Positions 18,053 through 26,848 of a stretch of 60,893 nucleotides of DNA are shown piece by piece. Positions within the stretch are counted from its first letter, which is position 1. Every line of letters begins with the position of its first letter. Made by a program: the position numbers and the translations under genes. The notes beneath the pieces are model-generated. The model was not told the DNA's origin. It did not search any database and saw only the letters and a list, made by a program, of their open reading frames with translations. The stretch is taken from contig JAJBTU010000039.1 of NCBI GenBank assembly GCA_020860715.1, positions 1 through 60,893 of the forward strand. The letters run 5' to 3'. Source of the DNA: Clostridiales bacterium. Its GTDB lineage: Bacteria > Bacillota > Clostridia > Lachnospirales > Lachnospiraceae.

Positions 18053-19687
18053 GTGGCTGATAGTAATGGATTGGACTTAAGCAGATTAGAGAAAAAAGTT
18101 GATCGGCTCAATAAAGATTTACATAGTGAAATTGGCGACGTAAAGTCAGACGTCAGTGATGTGAAAGCGACTGTAAAGAGTGTGAGTGAGGAACTGAGTG
18201 CGCTGAAATCTACTTTTGAAAAAATGATGGAAGATCAGAAGAAACAGGCGGCATTACAGAAAGCTGCGACAGAATTTGTCCGTGTAAGGCAGGAACTGGA
18301 TCAGAAGTATGGTAAGTACAGAACTATTCGCGAAACCATGATCGGTATTTTACAGGCAACGGATGCAGCTCTTGTAAAGAAAACGACTATTTCGAATGTT
18401 TCGGAGGAATTGATGATCTCGGCGCCTAATTATTGGCTTGCTCCATGTTTAGTTGCTGTAGCAGCCTGGATCGGAAATGATCGGGATCTGGCGAATCGTG
18501 CGATTAAAGAAGCGGTAAAAAGAGATGAAGAACGTACCTCTCTCGTAATGGCATTGATCTGTAGAAGAAATAATCGAACGGAGACTTGTTATGAGTGGCT
18601 TTCTGTTTATTTTTCAAATCAGAATGTAGGTAATTTTTCAGAAGGAACATTCCTTTATGTCGATGCATATATAAATGGCGTTTTCGGACCGGATACAAGG
18701 CATATGTGTGATGATTATCTTCAACGCTGGCTTGATCAGCTTCAGAACTCAAATGAGAATTTTTCGCAGACTCAGGAGGAGGTCTGGAAAAATTACTGTC
18801 AGAATTATGTGGTCAGCGCGGATACAGAATTCCCGGGATTGAAAGAGCACGCAAAAGAATACAAAGGAATTAATTCCTATCTTGAACGTGTGAATTCTGT
18901 CGAATCATTTTCTGCTGAGATCAATGAGGTTAATTCTCTTTCTGTGAATCAGGGAGAATTGAAGAAAAATATTGATGATAAGCTGATTGAACTGATTGAA
19001 AGATATAACGATGATGAGGCTCCGCTCAGAAAAGAAGAAAGATTTTATGAACTTGTAAAGAAGAATGGCGGGGACGAGGACGCAGCCAGGGCCACCGTAG
19101 AAGCGGAAGAACAGGTGCGCCGCGATAGAGCAAAAGATCTGGTTGGCCAGATGGTGGAGGCAATTCAGGGCAAAGGAGACAGCGATACTTCTCAGAAAAA
19201 AACAGCGATCTCTTTTTTGAGTTCGTATATTGAAAAGGGTATGGATGATTTTGCGAAAGAGAAAAGGGATCAATTTCCGGAAAAAATCACCATTGACATA
19301 GATGACTGGCATGGCACCACGGAAGATGGATCAAACAAGGCACAGCTGATGCAGGAGTATGTGGCTTTTAATGAAAGCAAAAGAGAAAAAGAGGTACAGA
19401 ATATTGAGGAGAAAAAGCCAACTGCGTGGATAGTCGGAGCAGTTCTTGCTGTTGTGATCGGACTTGTGAGCGGGCTGATACCGGTTGGAATTGTGGTAGC
19501 GGCAATTTGTGTAATTAGAATTGTGGTGCTCAATAAGACAAAAAGTCAGAGAATTGAAGAAACAAACAACAGATACCAGCAGATCAAGGAAGACGGGCAG
19601 AAACAGATCAGTACTTGTGTGGATCAATGGATAAGAGCGAAGGAACGTGTGGCTGTATTTGAAAGTACAAATAAAAGAATCGCATAG
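18053..19687 (+). CDS. Coiled-coil protein with C-terminal membrane anchor
   Basis: About 544 residues. The N-terminus is a heptad-like coiled coil (LSRLEKKVDRLNKDLHSE, then SDVSDVKATVKSVSEEL). A long helical middle holds a TPR-like stretch around residues 120-220 (LVAVAAWIGNDRDLANRAI). Two adjacent hydrophobic segments near residues 465-500 (TAWIVGAVLAVVIGLVSGLI) act as a membrane hairpin, followed by a helical tail. The GTG at 18053 is chosen because AGGAGGG lies 11 bases upstream; the frame is open earlier, overlapping the previous gene. Function unknown; architecture suggests a membrane-tethered scaffold within the SPFH system. Confidence 0.6.
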   Translation: MADSNGLDLSRLEKKVDRLNKDLHSEIGDVKSDVSDVKATVKSVSEELSALKSTFEKMMEDQKKQAALQKAATEFVRVRQELDQKYGKYRTIRETMIGILQATDAALVKKTTISNVSEELMISAPNYWLAPCLVAVAAWIGNDRDLANRAIKEAVKRDEERTSLVMALICRRNNRTETCYEWLSVYFSNQNVGNFSEGTFLYVDAYINGVFGPDTRHMCDDYLQRWLDQLQNSNENFSQTQEEVWKNYCQNYVVSADTEFPGLKEHAKEYKGINSYLERVNSVESFSAEINEVNSLSVNQGELKKNIDDKLIELIERYNDDEAPLRKEERFYELVKKNGGDEDAARATVEAEEQVRRDRAKDLVGQMVEAIQGKGDSDTSQKKTAISFLSSYIEKGMDDFAKEKRDQFPEKITIDIDDWHGTTEDGSNKAQLMQEYVAFNESKREKEVQNIEEKKPTAWIVGAVLAVVIGLVSGLIPVGIVVAAICVIRIVVLNKTKSQRIEETNNRYQQIKEDGQKQISTCVDQWIRAKERVAVFESTNKRIA

Positions 19688-19703
19688 GAGGAACAATCAG
19701 AGT

Positions 19704-19859
19704 ATGGAGAATGAATTTGATGATCTGGAAGAATTAGAAGAAATGTTTGGCACGGCTGATGAGGAAATGGGTTCCATGGAAAAGGTGGTTTTGTCACAGA
19801 ATCTGGAGGGTTTCGCAAGCTGCTTCCCGGAGTGGGATCTTCATCCACCTGTAAAATAA
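19704..19859 (+). CDS. Small acidic 51-residue peptide ending FPEWDLHPPVK
   Basis: A short gene with AGGAGG 11 bases before its ATG, 16 bases after the coiled-coil gene. The N-terminal half is very acidic (ENEFDDLEELEEMFGTADEE), followed by QNLEGFASCFPEWDLHPP at the C-terminus. The aromatic/Pro tail looks like a short linear motif or a docking or processing tag. It is last in the operon. I do not recognise a function; position suggests a substrate, regulator or adaptor of the SPFH/zinc-ribbon proteins. Confidence 0.6.
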   Translation: MENEFDDLEELEEMFGTADEEMGSMEKVVLSQNLEGFASCFPEWDLHPPVK

Positions 19860-20150
19860 TGAAGCATGACAGCATGATTTTTATGAAAAGCCCCTTGCCA
19901 CCAATTCCAAAATGTGATAGGATGGCTCCAGTGAAAGGCTGTGAAAGAGACTCTGTATTTGAAACCTGACAGGAATTTGGCGTCAATAGAAGCCGCGCCA
20001 TTTTAGAATTGCTATCGCAATAGCGCGGCCTGCGTCATACATCTGCTTCGCAGATGCATGACATAGACTGAGAGCGCCGATCAGGGGAAGGACACAATAG
20101 GGAACACTCCGGAGCCGACTGTCTGAAAAAGGAACCATTTTTGATAAATC
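19860..20150. other. Non-coding region with large hairpins before the T-box
   Basis: No gene is seen. A nested hairpin runs from GCCGCGC (19992-19998) to GCGCGGC (20023-20029) with an inner ATTGC-TATC-GCAAT. A second follows at about 20054-20082: GTCAT-CATCTGC-TTC-GCAGATG-TGAC. A third, CTGTCTGA/TCAGTCAG, lies just before the T-box core region. Some of these may belong to the T-box leader and some to a dispersed palindromic element. Confidence 0.5.
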
Positions 20151-20370
20151 AGTCAGGAAAGGACAAAGTAGGGCAGTACGTCGCACGCGTTAAGTGCATT
20201 AGAGAGGCAGAATGCTATTTTTATACTGCACAGATGCCGGAGACCGCAAATCAAATGGAGGCGGTTCGGAACGCAAGTGCTTATGCAGATTCTGCAATGC
20301 GGGTGGTACCGCGGATTAAAGATGATCCGTCCCGGAATATCAATTCAGATATTCCGGGATTTCTTTGTTT
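20151..20370 (+). promoter_or_regulatory. T-box riboswitch controlling the aspS-gatCAB operon
   Basis: The conserved T-box core GGGTGGTACCGCGG is at 20301-20314, flanked by GATGATCCGTCCC, which can pair to make the antiterminator. Upstream are AGTA and AGAGAG elements (about 20166 and 20201) typical of the leader's stem region. Downstream a strong terminator competes. T-boxes sense uncharged tRNA through a specifier triplet and the tRNA 3' end. I could not assign the specifier by eye. The first gene is an aspartyl-tRNA synthetase with amidotransferase genes, so tRNA(Asn) or tRNA(Asp) is the likely ligand. The exact 5' limit is uncertain. Confidence 0.85.
20331..20367 (+). terminator. T-box-controlled terminator
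   Basis: CCCGGAATATC and GATATTCCGGG form an 11-bp perfect stem with a six-base loop, followed by ATTTCTTTGTTT. Its left arm overlaps the CCGTCCC part of the antiterminator, as expected for mutually exclusive folding. Confidence 0.85.
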
Positions 20371-20428
20371 AAAAGGTCTGTGGCCTGCTGCTCTGGAAGT
20401 AAAGCATTTTATCAGGAGGAGAACGATT

Positions 20429-21760
20429 ATGGAATTTTTATCTGGACAGACAAAAAAGGAGACGCTGGAGATTTCCGAGCTTCTTGCGCCGGAGCGCATC
20501 GGCACAGAGGTGAAGGTGAACGGGTTTGTGCATTCCATCCGTGACATGGGCGAGGTGTGTTTCGTTGTACTGCGCAAGCGTGAGGGACTGCTGCAGTGCG
20601 TGTTTGAGGAGAATGTATCACAGCTGTCCGCGAAAAAGCTGAAGGAGTCGCAGACGGTGGAGCTGACTGGGACACTGAAAGAGGATGTGCGCGCGCCGCA
20701 CGGCATTGAACTGCGGGTAACGGACGGAGAGATCCTGACGGAAACCTATGCGCCGCTGCCGCTGGCCATCGGCAAATGGAAGCTGAACACTTCGCTGGAA
20801 GCAAAGCTGGACAACCGCAGCATTTCACTCCGCAACGTGCGCGAGCGGGCGAAGTTCCGCATTCAGGAGGGGTTGGTGAGAGGCTTCCGCGAGTATCTGA
20901 CCTCGCAGCAGTTTACGGAGATTCATACGCCGAAGATCGGCGCGAGAGGCGCGGAGGGCGGCGCGAATATTTTCAAGCTGGATTATTTTCACCGCCCGGC
21001 GGTGCTGGCGCAGAGCCCGCAGTTCTACAAGCAGATGATGGTCGGTGTGTTTGACCGTGTGTTTGAGACCGGACCGGTGTTCCGTGCGGAGAAGCACAAT
21101 ACCAGACGCCATCTGAATGAGTACACGAGCCTGGATTTTGAGATGGGTTACATTGACAGCTATGTAGACATTATGGAGATGGAGACGGGCTTTTTACAGT
21201 ATACGATGAAACTTCTGGAAAAGGATTACGCGGAAGAACTGCGTATTCTGAATGTGACGCTGCCGGATGTAGAGAAAATCCCGATGGTGCGCTTTGATAA
21301 GGCAAAGCAGCTTGTATCGGAAAAATACAGCCGCCGGATCCGGAATCCGTATGATCTGGAACCGGAGGAAGAGGAACTGATCGGCCGGTATTTCAAGGAA
21401 GAATGCGGCGCGGATTTCGTCTTTGTGACACATTATCCGTCGAAAAAGCGCCCGTTTTACGCGATGGACGATCCGCAGGATCCGAAGTTTACCCTGAGTT
21501 TTGACCTGCTCTTCGGCGGCCTGGAGATTACGACGGGAGGACAGCGCATCCATGATTACCAGATGCTGCGGGAGAAGATCGCGGCGCGCGGTATGACGGA
21601 GGAAGGCATGGACGCGTATCTCGATACCTTTAAATATGGCATGCCGAAGCACGGCGGCCTCGGTATCGGGCTGGAGCGTCTGACGATGAAGCTGCTCGGG
21701 GAGGAGAATGTCCGCGAGACGACGCTGTTCCCGCGTGACTTATCAAGACTGGAACCGTAA
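20429..21760 (+). CDS. aspS: Aspartyl-tRNA synthetase, archaeal-type, probably non-discriminating
   Basis: 443 residues. An OB-fold anticodon domain (about 20-110, VKVNGFVHSIRDMGEVCFVV) precedes a class II core with VFRAEKHNTRRHLNEYTSLD (motif 2) and GGLGIGLERLTMKLLG followed by FPRD (motif 3). Length and ending match archaeal/eukaryal-type AspRS, not the ~590-residue bacterial form. Because gatC, gatA and gatB follow in the same operon, the enzyme probably charges tRNA(Asn) with Asp for later amidation. Start at 20429 has AGGAGGAG 7 bases upstream; the frame is open further upstream but that part is the T-box RNA. Confidence 0.88.
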   Translation: MEFLSGQTKKETLEISELLAPERIGTEVKVNGFVHSIRDMGEVCFVVLRKREGLLQCVFEENVSQLSAKKLKESQTVELTGTLKEDVRAPHGIELRVTDGEILTETYAPLPLAIGKWKLNTSLEAKLDNRSISLRNVRERAKFRIQEGLVRGFREYLTSQQFTEIHTPKIGARGAEGGANIFKLDYFHRPAVLAQSPQFYKQMMVGVFDRVFETGPVFRAEKHNTRRHLNEYTSLDFEMGYIDSYVDIMEMETGFLQYTMKLLEKDYAEELRILNVTLPDVEKIPMVRFDKAKQLVSEKYSRRIRNPYDLEPEEEELIGRYFKEECGADFVFVTHYPSKKRPFYAMDDPQDPKFTLSFDLLFGGLEITTGGQRIHDYQMLREKIAARGMTEEGMDAYLDTFKYGMPKHGGLGIGLERLTMKLLGEENVRETTLFPRDLSRLEP

Positions 21761-21779
21761 GGAAAAACAGGGGTGGGTT

Positions 21780-23234
21780 ATGGCAAAAGAGACACGATGT
21801 ATTCTCTGCGGCGGAAAACTGCTTCCTTCGGGCAAATGTGCCGCATGCGGCTGGGATAATTCCGGAAAAGAGACGAAATATCGTCTGAATGCGCACAATG
21901 AAAATACGGTACATCTGCATGCGGACAACTGTGAGGACAACTTAAACCGCGATAATGACGGGAGTCCGGTGCGGCTCAATCTGAATCGGGAGAAGACGCA
22001 GGATACACAAAAGAAACGAATTGCGGGAGTTCAAAACGCTGACAATCAGAAACAATCTGTTTCTTCAGGGGCAGGCGGAAGCCAGACGCAGAAATCTGCT
22101 CAGGCACAAAGAGGCAGCCAGACACAGAACAGCAGCCACACACAAACCGTCAAGAAAAGCAGCAGCTGGGCAAGCGTAAATTTAAACCGGGAGAAACGCA
22201 AAGCGCAGACGACCAGAAAACGCGCAATCAGAAAGCAGGCGGCCAGATCGGAGGAGACGACAAAGCAGTTTTCTTCGGCCGATGCGGCAAAGAAGTCTGC
22301 TGTAAAACCGAAAACGGCGAATGCGGTTCCGGCTGGAACCGCGAAGGAAAATAAAATGAATACAAAATCCGCCCGGCCGGGCGGGAAGCTGCGGCGCGTG
22401 ATCGTTATACTGGTCGCATTACTATTCCTCCTGAATGCACTGGGAGAACTTCTGGATGAGTTTTTTCCGGGATTTCTGACGGAGATGTCGGACATGATCG
22501 GAGAGAGGATAGAGAATGCCGCCATTGACGGCTGGAACGATGATGACTGGGCTGACGATGACCGGGAGGATTCCGGTTCAGGAAAACCCGAACTGCAGCA
22601 ATGGGACGAGACGGCGGACGGGTATCTGACCACGGAGCTCACGCAGGGGAATTATTTTGTTGGATATGATATCCCCGCCGGAGAATACCAGCTGGAATGT
22701 CTGGAAGGGTCTGCCTATGCAACCTGGGAATCACTGGAGGAGGAAGGCGGAGCCTATGGCTTTGTGATTTTGTATTCCGAAGAAAAGCAGAAGGATTACA
22801 ATACTTATTGGGGGGAAGAGGAAGAGTGTCCCTGGTACCAGCTTTCCCCGGTGTTTGAACTTTCGGAAGGGATGGTTCTCAATCTTGATCATGCGTCCTT
22901 TGGTCTGCTGCTGACCGGTGTGGGAGAAGGAATCGATTCTCTTAAAGATCATGAACCGCAGGCAGCGACCGAAAGCATTTATCTGAGTGATGATGTGACA
23001 ATGACGGCCGGCGAGGATTTCGAAGCGGGAGTATACGATATCTGTATCGTTGTGGACGGAGACACATATGCCTGGGTTGATGTGGAAAAAGAGGACGGTT
23101 CGTCCGACGGGATTTCTTTTTCTACCTATGAGAATATGGAGGAATACCTGCGGTATATCCTTGAGGATGGGGATACAGTTACGGTAACAACGTACGGCAC
23201 GGATGCGGAGATTATGCTGGCGCCGAGCTGGTGA
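21780..23234 (+). CDS. Zinc-ribbon single-span membrane protein with two extracytoplasmic repeats
   Basis: About 484 residues. An N-terminal zinc ribbon (CILCGGKL...CAACGWD) is followed by ~190 residues of Gln/Lys/Ser-rich linker, one transmembrane span (RVIVILVALLFLLNALGEL near residue 215) and an acidic outer part. The outer part has two similar beta modules: LTQGNYFVGYDIPAGEYQLE near residue 290 and TMTAGEDFEAGVYDICIVV near residue 410. It sits between aspS and gatC on the same strand, 19 bases after aspS, though nothing suggests a role in tRNA charging. Start at 21780 fits the zinc ribbon; its ribosome site is GGGGTGGG. Function unknown. Confidence 0.65.
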   Translation: MAKETRCILCGGKLLPSGKCAACGWDNSGKETKYRLNAHNENTVHLHADNCEDNLNRDNDGSPVRLNLNREKTQDTQKKRIAGVQNADNQKQSVSSGAGGSQTQKSAQAQRGSQTQNSSHTQTVKKSSSWASVNLNREKRKAQTTRKRAIRKQAARSEETTKQFSSADAAKKSAVKPKTANAVPAGTAKENKMNTKSARPGGKLRRVIVILVALLFLLNALGELLDEFFPGFLTEMSDMIGERIENAAIDGWNDDDWADDDREDSGSGKPELQQWDETADGYLTTELTQGNYFVGYDIPAGEYQLECLEGSAYATWESLEEEGGAYGFVILYSEEKQKDYNTYWGEEEECPWYQLSPVFELSEGMVLNLDHASFGLLLTGVGEGIDSLKDHEPQAATESIYLSDDVTMTAGEDFEAGVYDICIVVDGDTYAWVDVEKEDGSSDGISFSTYENMEEYLRYILEDGDTVTVTTYGTDAEIMLAPSW

Positions 23235-23353
23235 TGAAAAGCGCACGATAACAGTAAAGATGCGGAACTGTTACGATGTCTGAAAGCAGGGCGTTGTTCT
23301 GCTGGATGCCTGAAACAGGAACAGATAGAAAGACTGGATGAAGGAGGAAAAAG

Positions 23354-23647
23354 ATGGCGAATATTATCAGCGATGAGACGATCGAATACGTCGGTATTCT
23401 GGCAAAACTGGAACTGTCCGACGAGGAGAAGGAGCAGGCGAAAAAGGATATCGGCCGGATGCTCGACTATGTAGACAAGCTGAACGAGCTGGACACATCC
23501 GGTGTGGAACCGATGTCCCATGTGTTCCCGGTGAACAATGTATTCCGCGAGGACGTTGTGACGAACGGCGATGACCATGAGGCGATTCTGAAAAATGCAC
23601 CGGCAGCCAAGGAGCAGTCGTTTATGGTGCCGAAGACGGTGGAGTAG
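23354..23647 (+). CDS. gatC: Asp-tRNA(Asn)/Glu-tRNA(Gln) amidotransferase subunit C
   Basis: 97 residues, normal for GatC, the small strap that stabilises the GatA-GatB complex. Motifs include [17 protein letters not shown] and DVEPM-like [11 protein letters not shown], then VFREDVV. GAAGGAGG precedes the ATG. The stop is 13 bases before gatA, so the three Gat genes are one unit. Confidence 0.93.
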   Translation: MANIISDETIEYVGILAKLELSDEEKEQAKKDIGRMLDYVDKLNELDTSGVEPMSHVFPVNNVFREDVVTNGDDHEAILKNAPAAKEQSFMVPKTVE

Positions 23648-23660
23648 GAGGAACCCGGAT

Positions 23661-25265
23661 ATGCAGATAACGGAACTGACTGCCCTGGAACTGGGCAGAA
23701 AGATTAAGGAAAAAGAGATTTCTGTGCGGGAAGCGTTGGATGCGTCCTATCAGAAAATCGAGGCGGCGGACGGCGAACTGAACAGCTTTGTAACGCTGGA
23801 CCAGGAGGCCGCTTATGCGCGGGCAGAGAACGTGCAGGCGGGTATCGCGGATGGCAGCATTACCGGACCGCTGGCGGGTGTGCCGACGGCGATCAAGGAC
23901 AACATCTGTACGGAGGGACTGCGGACGACCTGCAGTTCAAAGATTTTGTATAATTTCGTGCCGACCTATCAGGCCGAAGCAATCCGGAATATGGAAAAAG
24001 CCGGCGCGGTGATTTTAGGAAAAACAAATATGGACGAATTTGCGATGGGCAGTACGACGGAGACCTCCGCGTTCGGACCGACGAAAAACCCGTGGAACAC
24101 CAGTCATGTGCCGGGCGGTTCCTCAGGCGGCTCCTGTGTGGCTGTGGCAGCGGGCGAGGCTCCTTACGCGCTGGGGTCAGATACCGGCGGCTCCATCCGT
24201 CAGCCGAGCTCATTCTGCGGCGTGGTCGGGATGAAGCCGACCTACGGCACGGTATCCCGCTATGGGCTGATCGCCTACGGATCCTCTCTGGATCAGATCG
24301 GGCCGATCGCAAAGGATGTATCAGACTGCGCAGCGATTCTGGAAATGATCGCCTCTCATGACAGCAAAGACAGTACGTCGATGGCGCGCTCTGATTACGA
24401 TTTTACTTCCGCATTGGTGGACGATGTGAAAGGGCTGCGCGTCGGGATCCCGTCGGATTACCTGGGCGAGGGCCTTGACGATGAGGTACGCAAAGCGGTG
24501 CTCGGTGCGGCGGATGTACTGCGGCAGAAGGGCGCGGTTGTGGAAGAATTTGACTTAAGCCTCGTGGAGTACGCGATTCCGGCTTACTATGTAATTGCCT
24601 CCGCAGAGGCCAGTTCGAACCTTGCGCGCTTTGACGGCGTGAAATACGGCTACCGTTCCGAGCAGTACGAGGGTCTGCACAATATGTACAAAAAGAGCCG
24701 TTCTGAGGGCTTCGGAGAGGAAGTCAAGCGCCGCATTATGCTTGGCTCTTTCGTTTTAAGCTCCGGCTATTATGACGCTTACTATCTGAAAGCATTGCGC
24801 ACCAAGGCGCTGATTAAACAGTCCTTTGACCGCGCTTTTGAAAAATACGATGTGATCCTCGCACCGGCGTCGCCGACGACCGCGCCAGAGCTGGGAAACA
24901 GCTTAAGCGATCCGCTGAAGATGTATCTGGGCGACATTTACACGATTTCCGTGAACCTGGCAGGGCTTCCCGGTATTTCCGTGCCTTGCTGCCTTGACAG
25001 TAAGGGACTGCCGATCGGCGTGCAGATGATCGGGGACTGTTTTAAGGAGAAATCGATTCTCCGTGCGGCCTATGCCTACGAACAGGCGCGGGGAAGTTTT
25101 CCGATGCCAGTAGTTGCCGGGACTGATACGGATACGTGTCCGACCATTTCGACTGCGGCAGCACGTAATATCGCTGCGTGTCCGGTCGCTTCGGAGGCAA
25201 ACAGCACACAAAATACAGCGGCAGGCAGCATACAAAATACAGTAGCAGGACAGGAGGGTGAATGA
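23661..25265 (+). CDS. gatA: Asp/Glu-tRNA amidotransferase subunit A
   Basis: The amidase subunit that releases ammonia from Gln for amidation of mischarged tRNA. The amidase Ser-cisSer-Lys triad is visible: Lys in PTAIKDNICTEG, and serines in VPGGSSGGSCVAVAAG and SDTGGSIRQPSSFCG. The core ends normally near residue 485; about 50 extra residues follow, rich in Thr, Ala and Asn with a repeat-like QNTAAGSIQNTVAG, not seen in usual GatA. Start at 23661 follows AGGAGGAACCCGGAT. The stop overlaps the gatB ribosome site. Confidence 0.95.
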   Translation: MQITELTALELGRKIKEKEISVREALDASYQKIEAADGELNSFVTLDQEAAYARAENVQAGIADGSITGPLAGVPTAIKDNICTEGLRTTCSSKILYNFVPTYQAEAIRNMEKAGAVILGKTNMDEFAMGSTTETSAFGPTKNPWNTSHVPGGSSGGSCVAVAAGEAPYALGSDTGGSIRQPSSFCGVVGMKPTYGTVSRYGLIAYGSSLDQIGPIAKDVSDCAAILEMIASHDSKDSTSMARSDYDFTSALVDDVKGLRVGIPSDYLGEGLDDEVRKAVLGAADVLRQKGAVVEEFDLSLVEYAIPAYYVIASAEASSNLARFDGVKYGYRSEQYEGLHNMYKKSRSEGFGEEVKRRIMLGSFVLSSGYYDAYYLKALRTKALIKQSFDRAFEKYDVILAPASPTTAPELGNSLSDPLKMYLGDIYTISVNLAGLPGISVPCCLDSKGLPIGVQMIGDCFKEKSILRAAYAYEQARGSFPMPVVAGTDTDTCPTISTAAARNIAACPVASEANSTQNTAAGSIQNTVAGQEGE

Positions 25266-25266
25266 T

Positions 25267-26700
25267 ATGGCGAAGCAGTATGAGACAGTCATCGGACTGG
25301 AAGTCCATGTAGAACTGGCGACGAAGACCAAGATCTTCTGCGGCTGCTCGACCGCATTCGGCGCGGCTCCGAACGCGCACACCTGCCCGGTCTGCACCGG
25401 CATGCCCGGATCGCTGCCTGTATTGAATAAGCAGGTGGTGGAGTATGCAATGGCGGTGGGGCTTGCGACCAACTGTCAGATTCACCAGTTTTGTAAATTT
25501 GACCGCAAAAACTATTTTTACCCGGACAATCCGCAGAATTATCAGATTTCGCAGCTTTATCTGCCCATCTGTCACGATGGCTTTGTCGAGGTGGAGACAT
25601 CCGCCGGCACGCGGAAGATCGGCATTCATGAGATCCATATGGAGGAGGATGCCGGAAAGCTGGTTCATGATGAGTGGGAGGACTGCTCTCTGGTGGACTA
25701 CAACCGCAGCGGCGTTCCGCTGATCGAGATCGTTTCGGAACCGGATATGCGCAGCGCGGAGGAGGTCATTGCCTATCTGGAAAAGCTGCGTCTGATCATT
25801 CAATACCTGGGAGCATCGGACTGCAAGCTGCAGGAAGGCTCTATGCGGGCAGATGTCAACCTCTCTGTGCGGGAAGTGGGAACGGATAAACTGGGTACCC
25901 GTACGGAAATGAAGAATCTGAACTCCTTCAAGGCCATCGGGCGAGCCATTGACGGGGAACGTCAGCGGCAGATCGAACTTCTTGAGGAAGGCAAACCGGT
26001 CATTCAGGAGACACGCCGCTGGGACGACAATAAAGAATATTCTTATCCGATGCGTTCCAAGGAGGATGCGCATGATTACCGTTACTTCCCGGATCCGGAT
26101 CTTGTGCCGGTGCTGATCAGCGATGAGTGGCTGCAGGCGGTAAAGGATCGTCAGCCGGAATTTCGAACGGAAAAGCTGGCGCGCTACAAAGTAGAATTTG
26201 ATATTCCTGAATATGACGCGGAAATCATCACGGAATCCAAGCATATGGCGGATGTTTTCGAAGAGGCGACCGCGCTCTGCGGCAAGCCGAAGAAAGTGTC
26301 CAACTGGCTGATGGGTGAAACGCTGCGTCTTCTGAAGGAGGAAAACCGCGAACCGGAGACGATTGATTTTTCTCCGAAAAATCTGGCGAAGCTGATCGGT
26401 CTGGCGGAAGCGGGGACGATCAATCAGACGGTAGCGAAGGAAGTCTTTGAACAGATTTTTTACCATGACGTTGATCCGGAGGCGTATGTGGAAGAACATG
26501 GCCTGAAGACAGTCAACGACGAAGGCGAACTGCGCACAGTTGTGGAGGGCGTCATTGCGGCAAATCCGCAGTCCGTGTCCGATTACAAAGGCGGCAAGGA
26601 GAAAGCGCTGGGTTTCCTCGTAGGACAGACGATGAAAGCGATGAAAGGAAAGGCAAATCCGGCAGCGGTGAATGCCATGTTGCGGGAACTGCTGTCCTGA
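25267..26700 (+). CDS. gatB: Asp/Glu-tRNA amidotransferase subunit B
   Basis: The tRNA-binding and ATP-dependent transferase subunit, ~477 residues. It opens YETVIGLEVHVEL and contains the zinc ligands FCGCS and CPVCTGMPGSLP, then GALPVLN-like and DYNRSGVPLIEIVSEPD. The C-terminal YqeY-like tail domain is complete (GFLVGQTMKAMKGKANP). ATG at 25267 follows AGGAGGG by 8 bases; a GTG at 25258 is also possible. Last gene of the T-box-controlled operon. Confidence 0.95.
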   Translation: MAKQYETVIGLEVHVELATKTKIFCGCSTAFGAAPNAHTCPVCTGMPGSLPVLNKQVVEYAMAVGLATNCQIHQFCKFDRKNYFYPDNPQNYQISQLYLPICHDGFVEVETSAGTRKIGIHEIHMEEDAGKLVHDEWEDCSLVDYNRSGVPLIEIVSEPDMRSAEEVIAYLEKLRLIIQYLGASDCKLQEGSMRADVNLSVREVGTDKLGTRTEMKNLNSFKAIGRAIDGERQRQIELLEEGKPVIQETRRWDDNKEYSYPMRSKEDAHDYRYFPDPDLVPVLISDEWLQAVKDRQPEFRTEKLARYKVEFDIPEYDAEIITESKHMADVFEEATALCGKPKKVSNWLMGETLRLLKEENREPETIDFSPKNLAKLIGLAEAGTINQTVAKEVFEQIFYHDVDPEAYVEEHGLKTVNDEGELRTVVEGVIAANPQSVSDYKGGKEKALGFLVGQTMKAMKGKANPAAVNAMLRELLS

Positions 26701-26848
26701 CGGCAGTGATACCGGAAGGCTGCTTTCCGCAAAGGAATATTCTGTATGGCTAGGTACTTTGGCGTCTGGCAGTAAGCCGAAGCAAACATTTCTGACAGCT
26801 TCGGAGGATTAAAGTCCGGCCTGCAGTTTTTAGAAAGAAGGAATTCTC

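Noticed and set aside
25042-26499. 485-codon leftward open frame opposite gatA/gatB
   Set aside because: Antisense to well-conserved Gat genes; Arg/His-rich composition typical of shadow frames.
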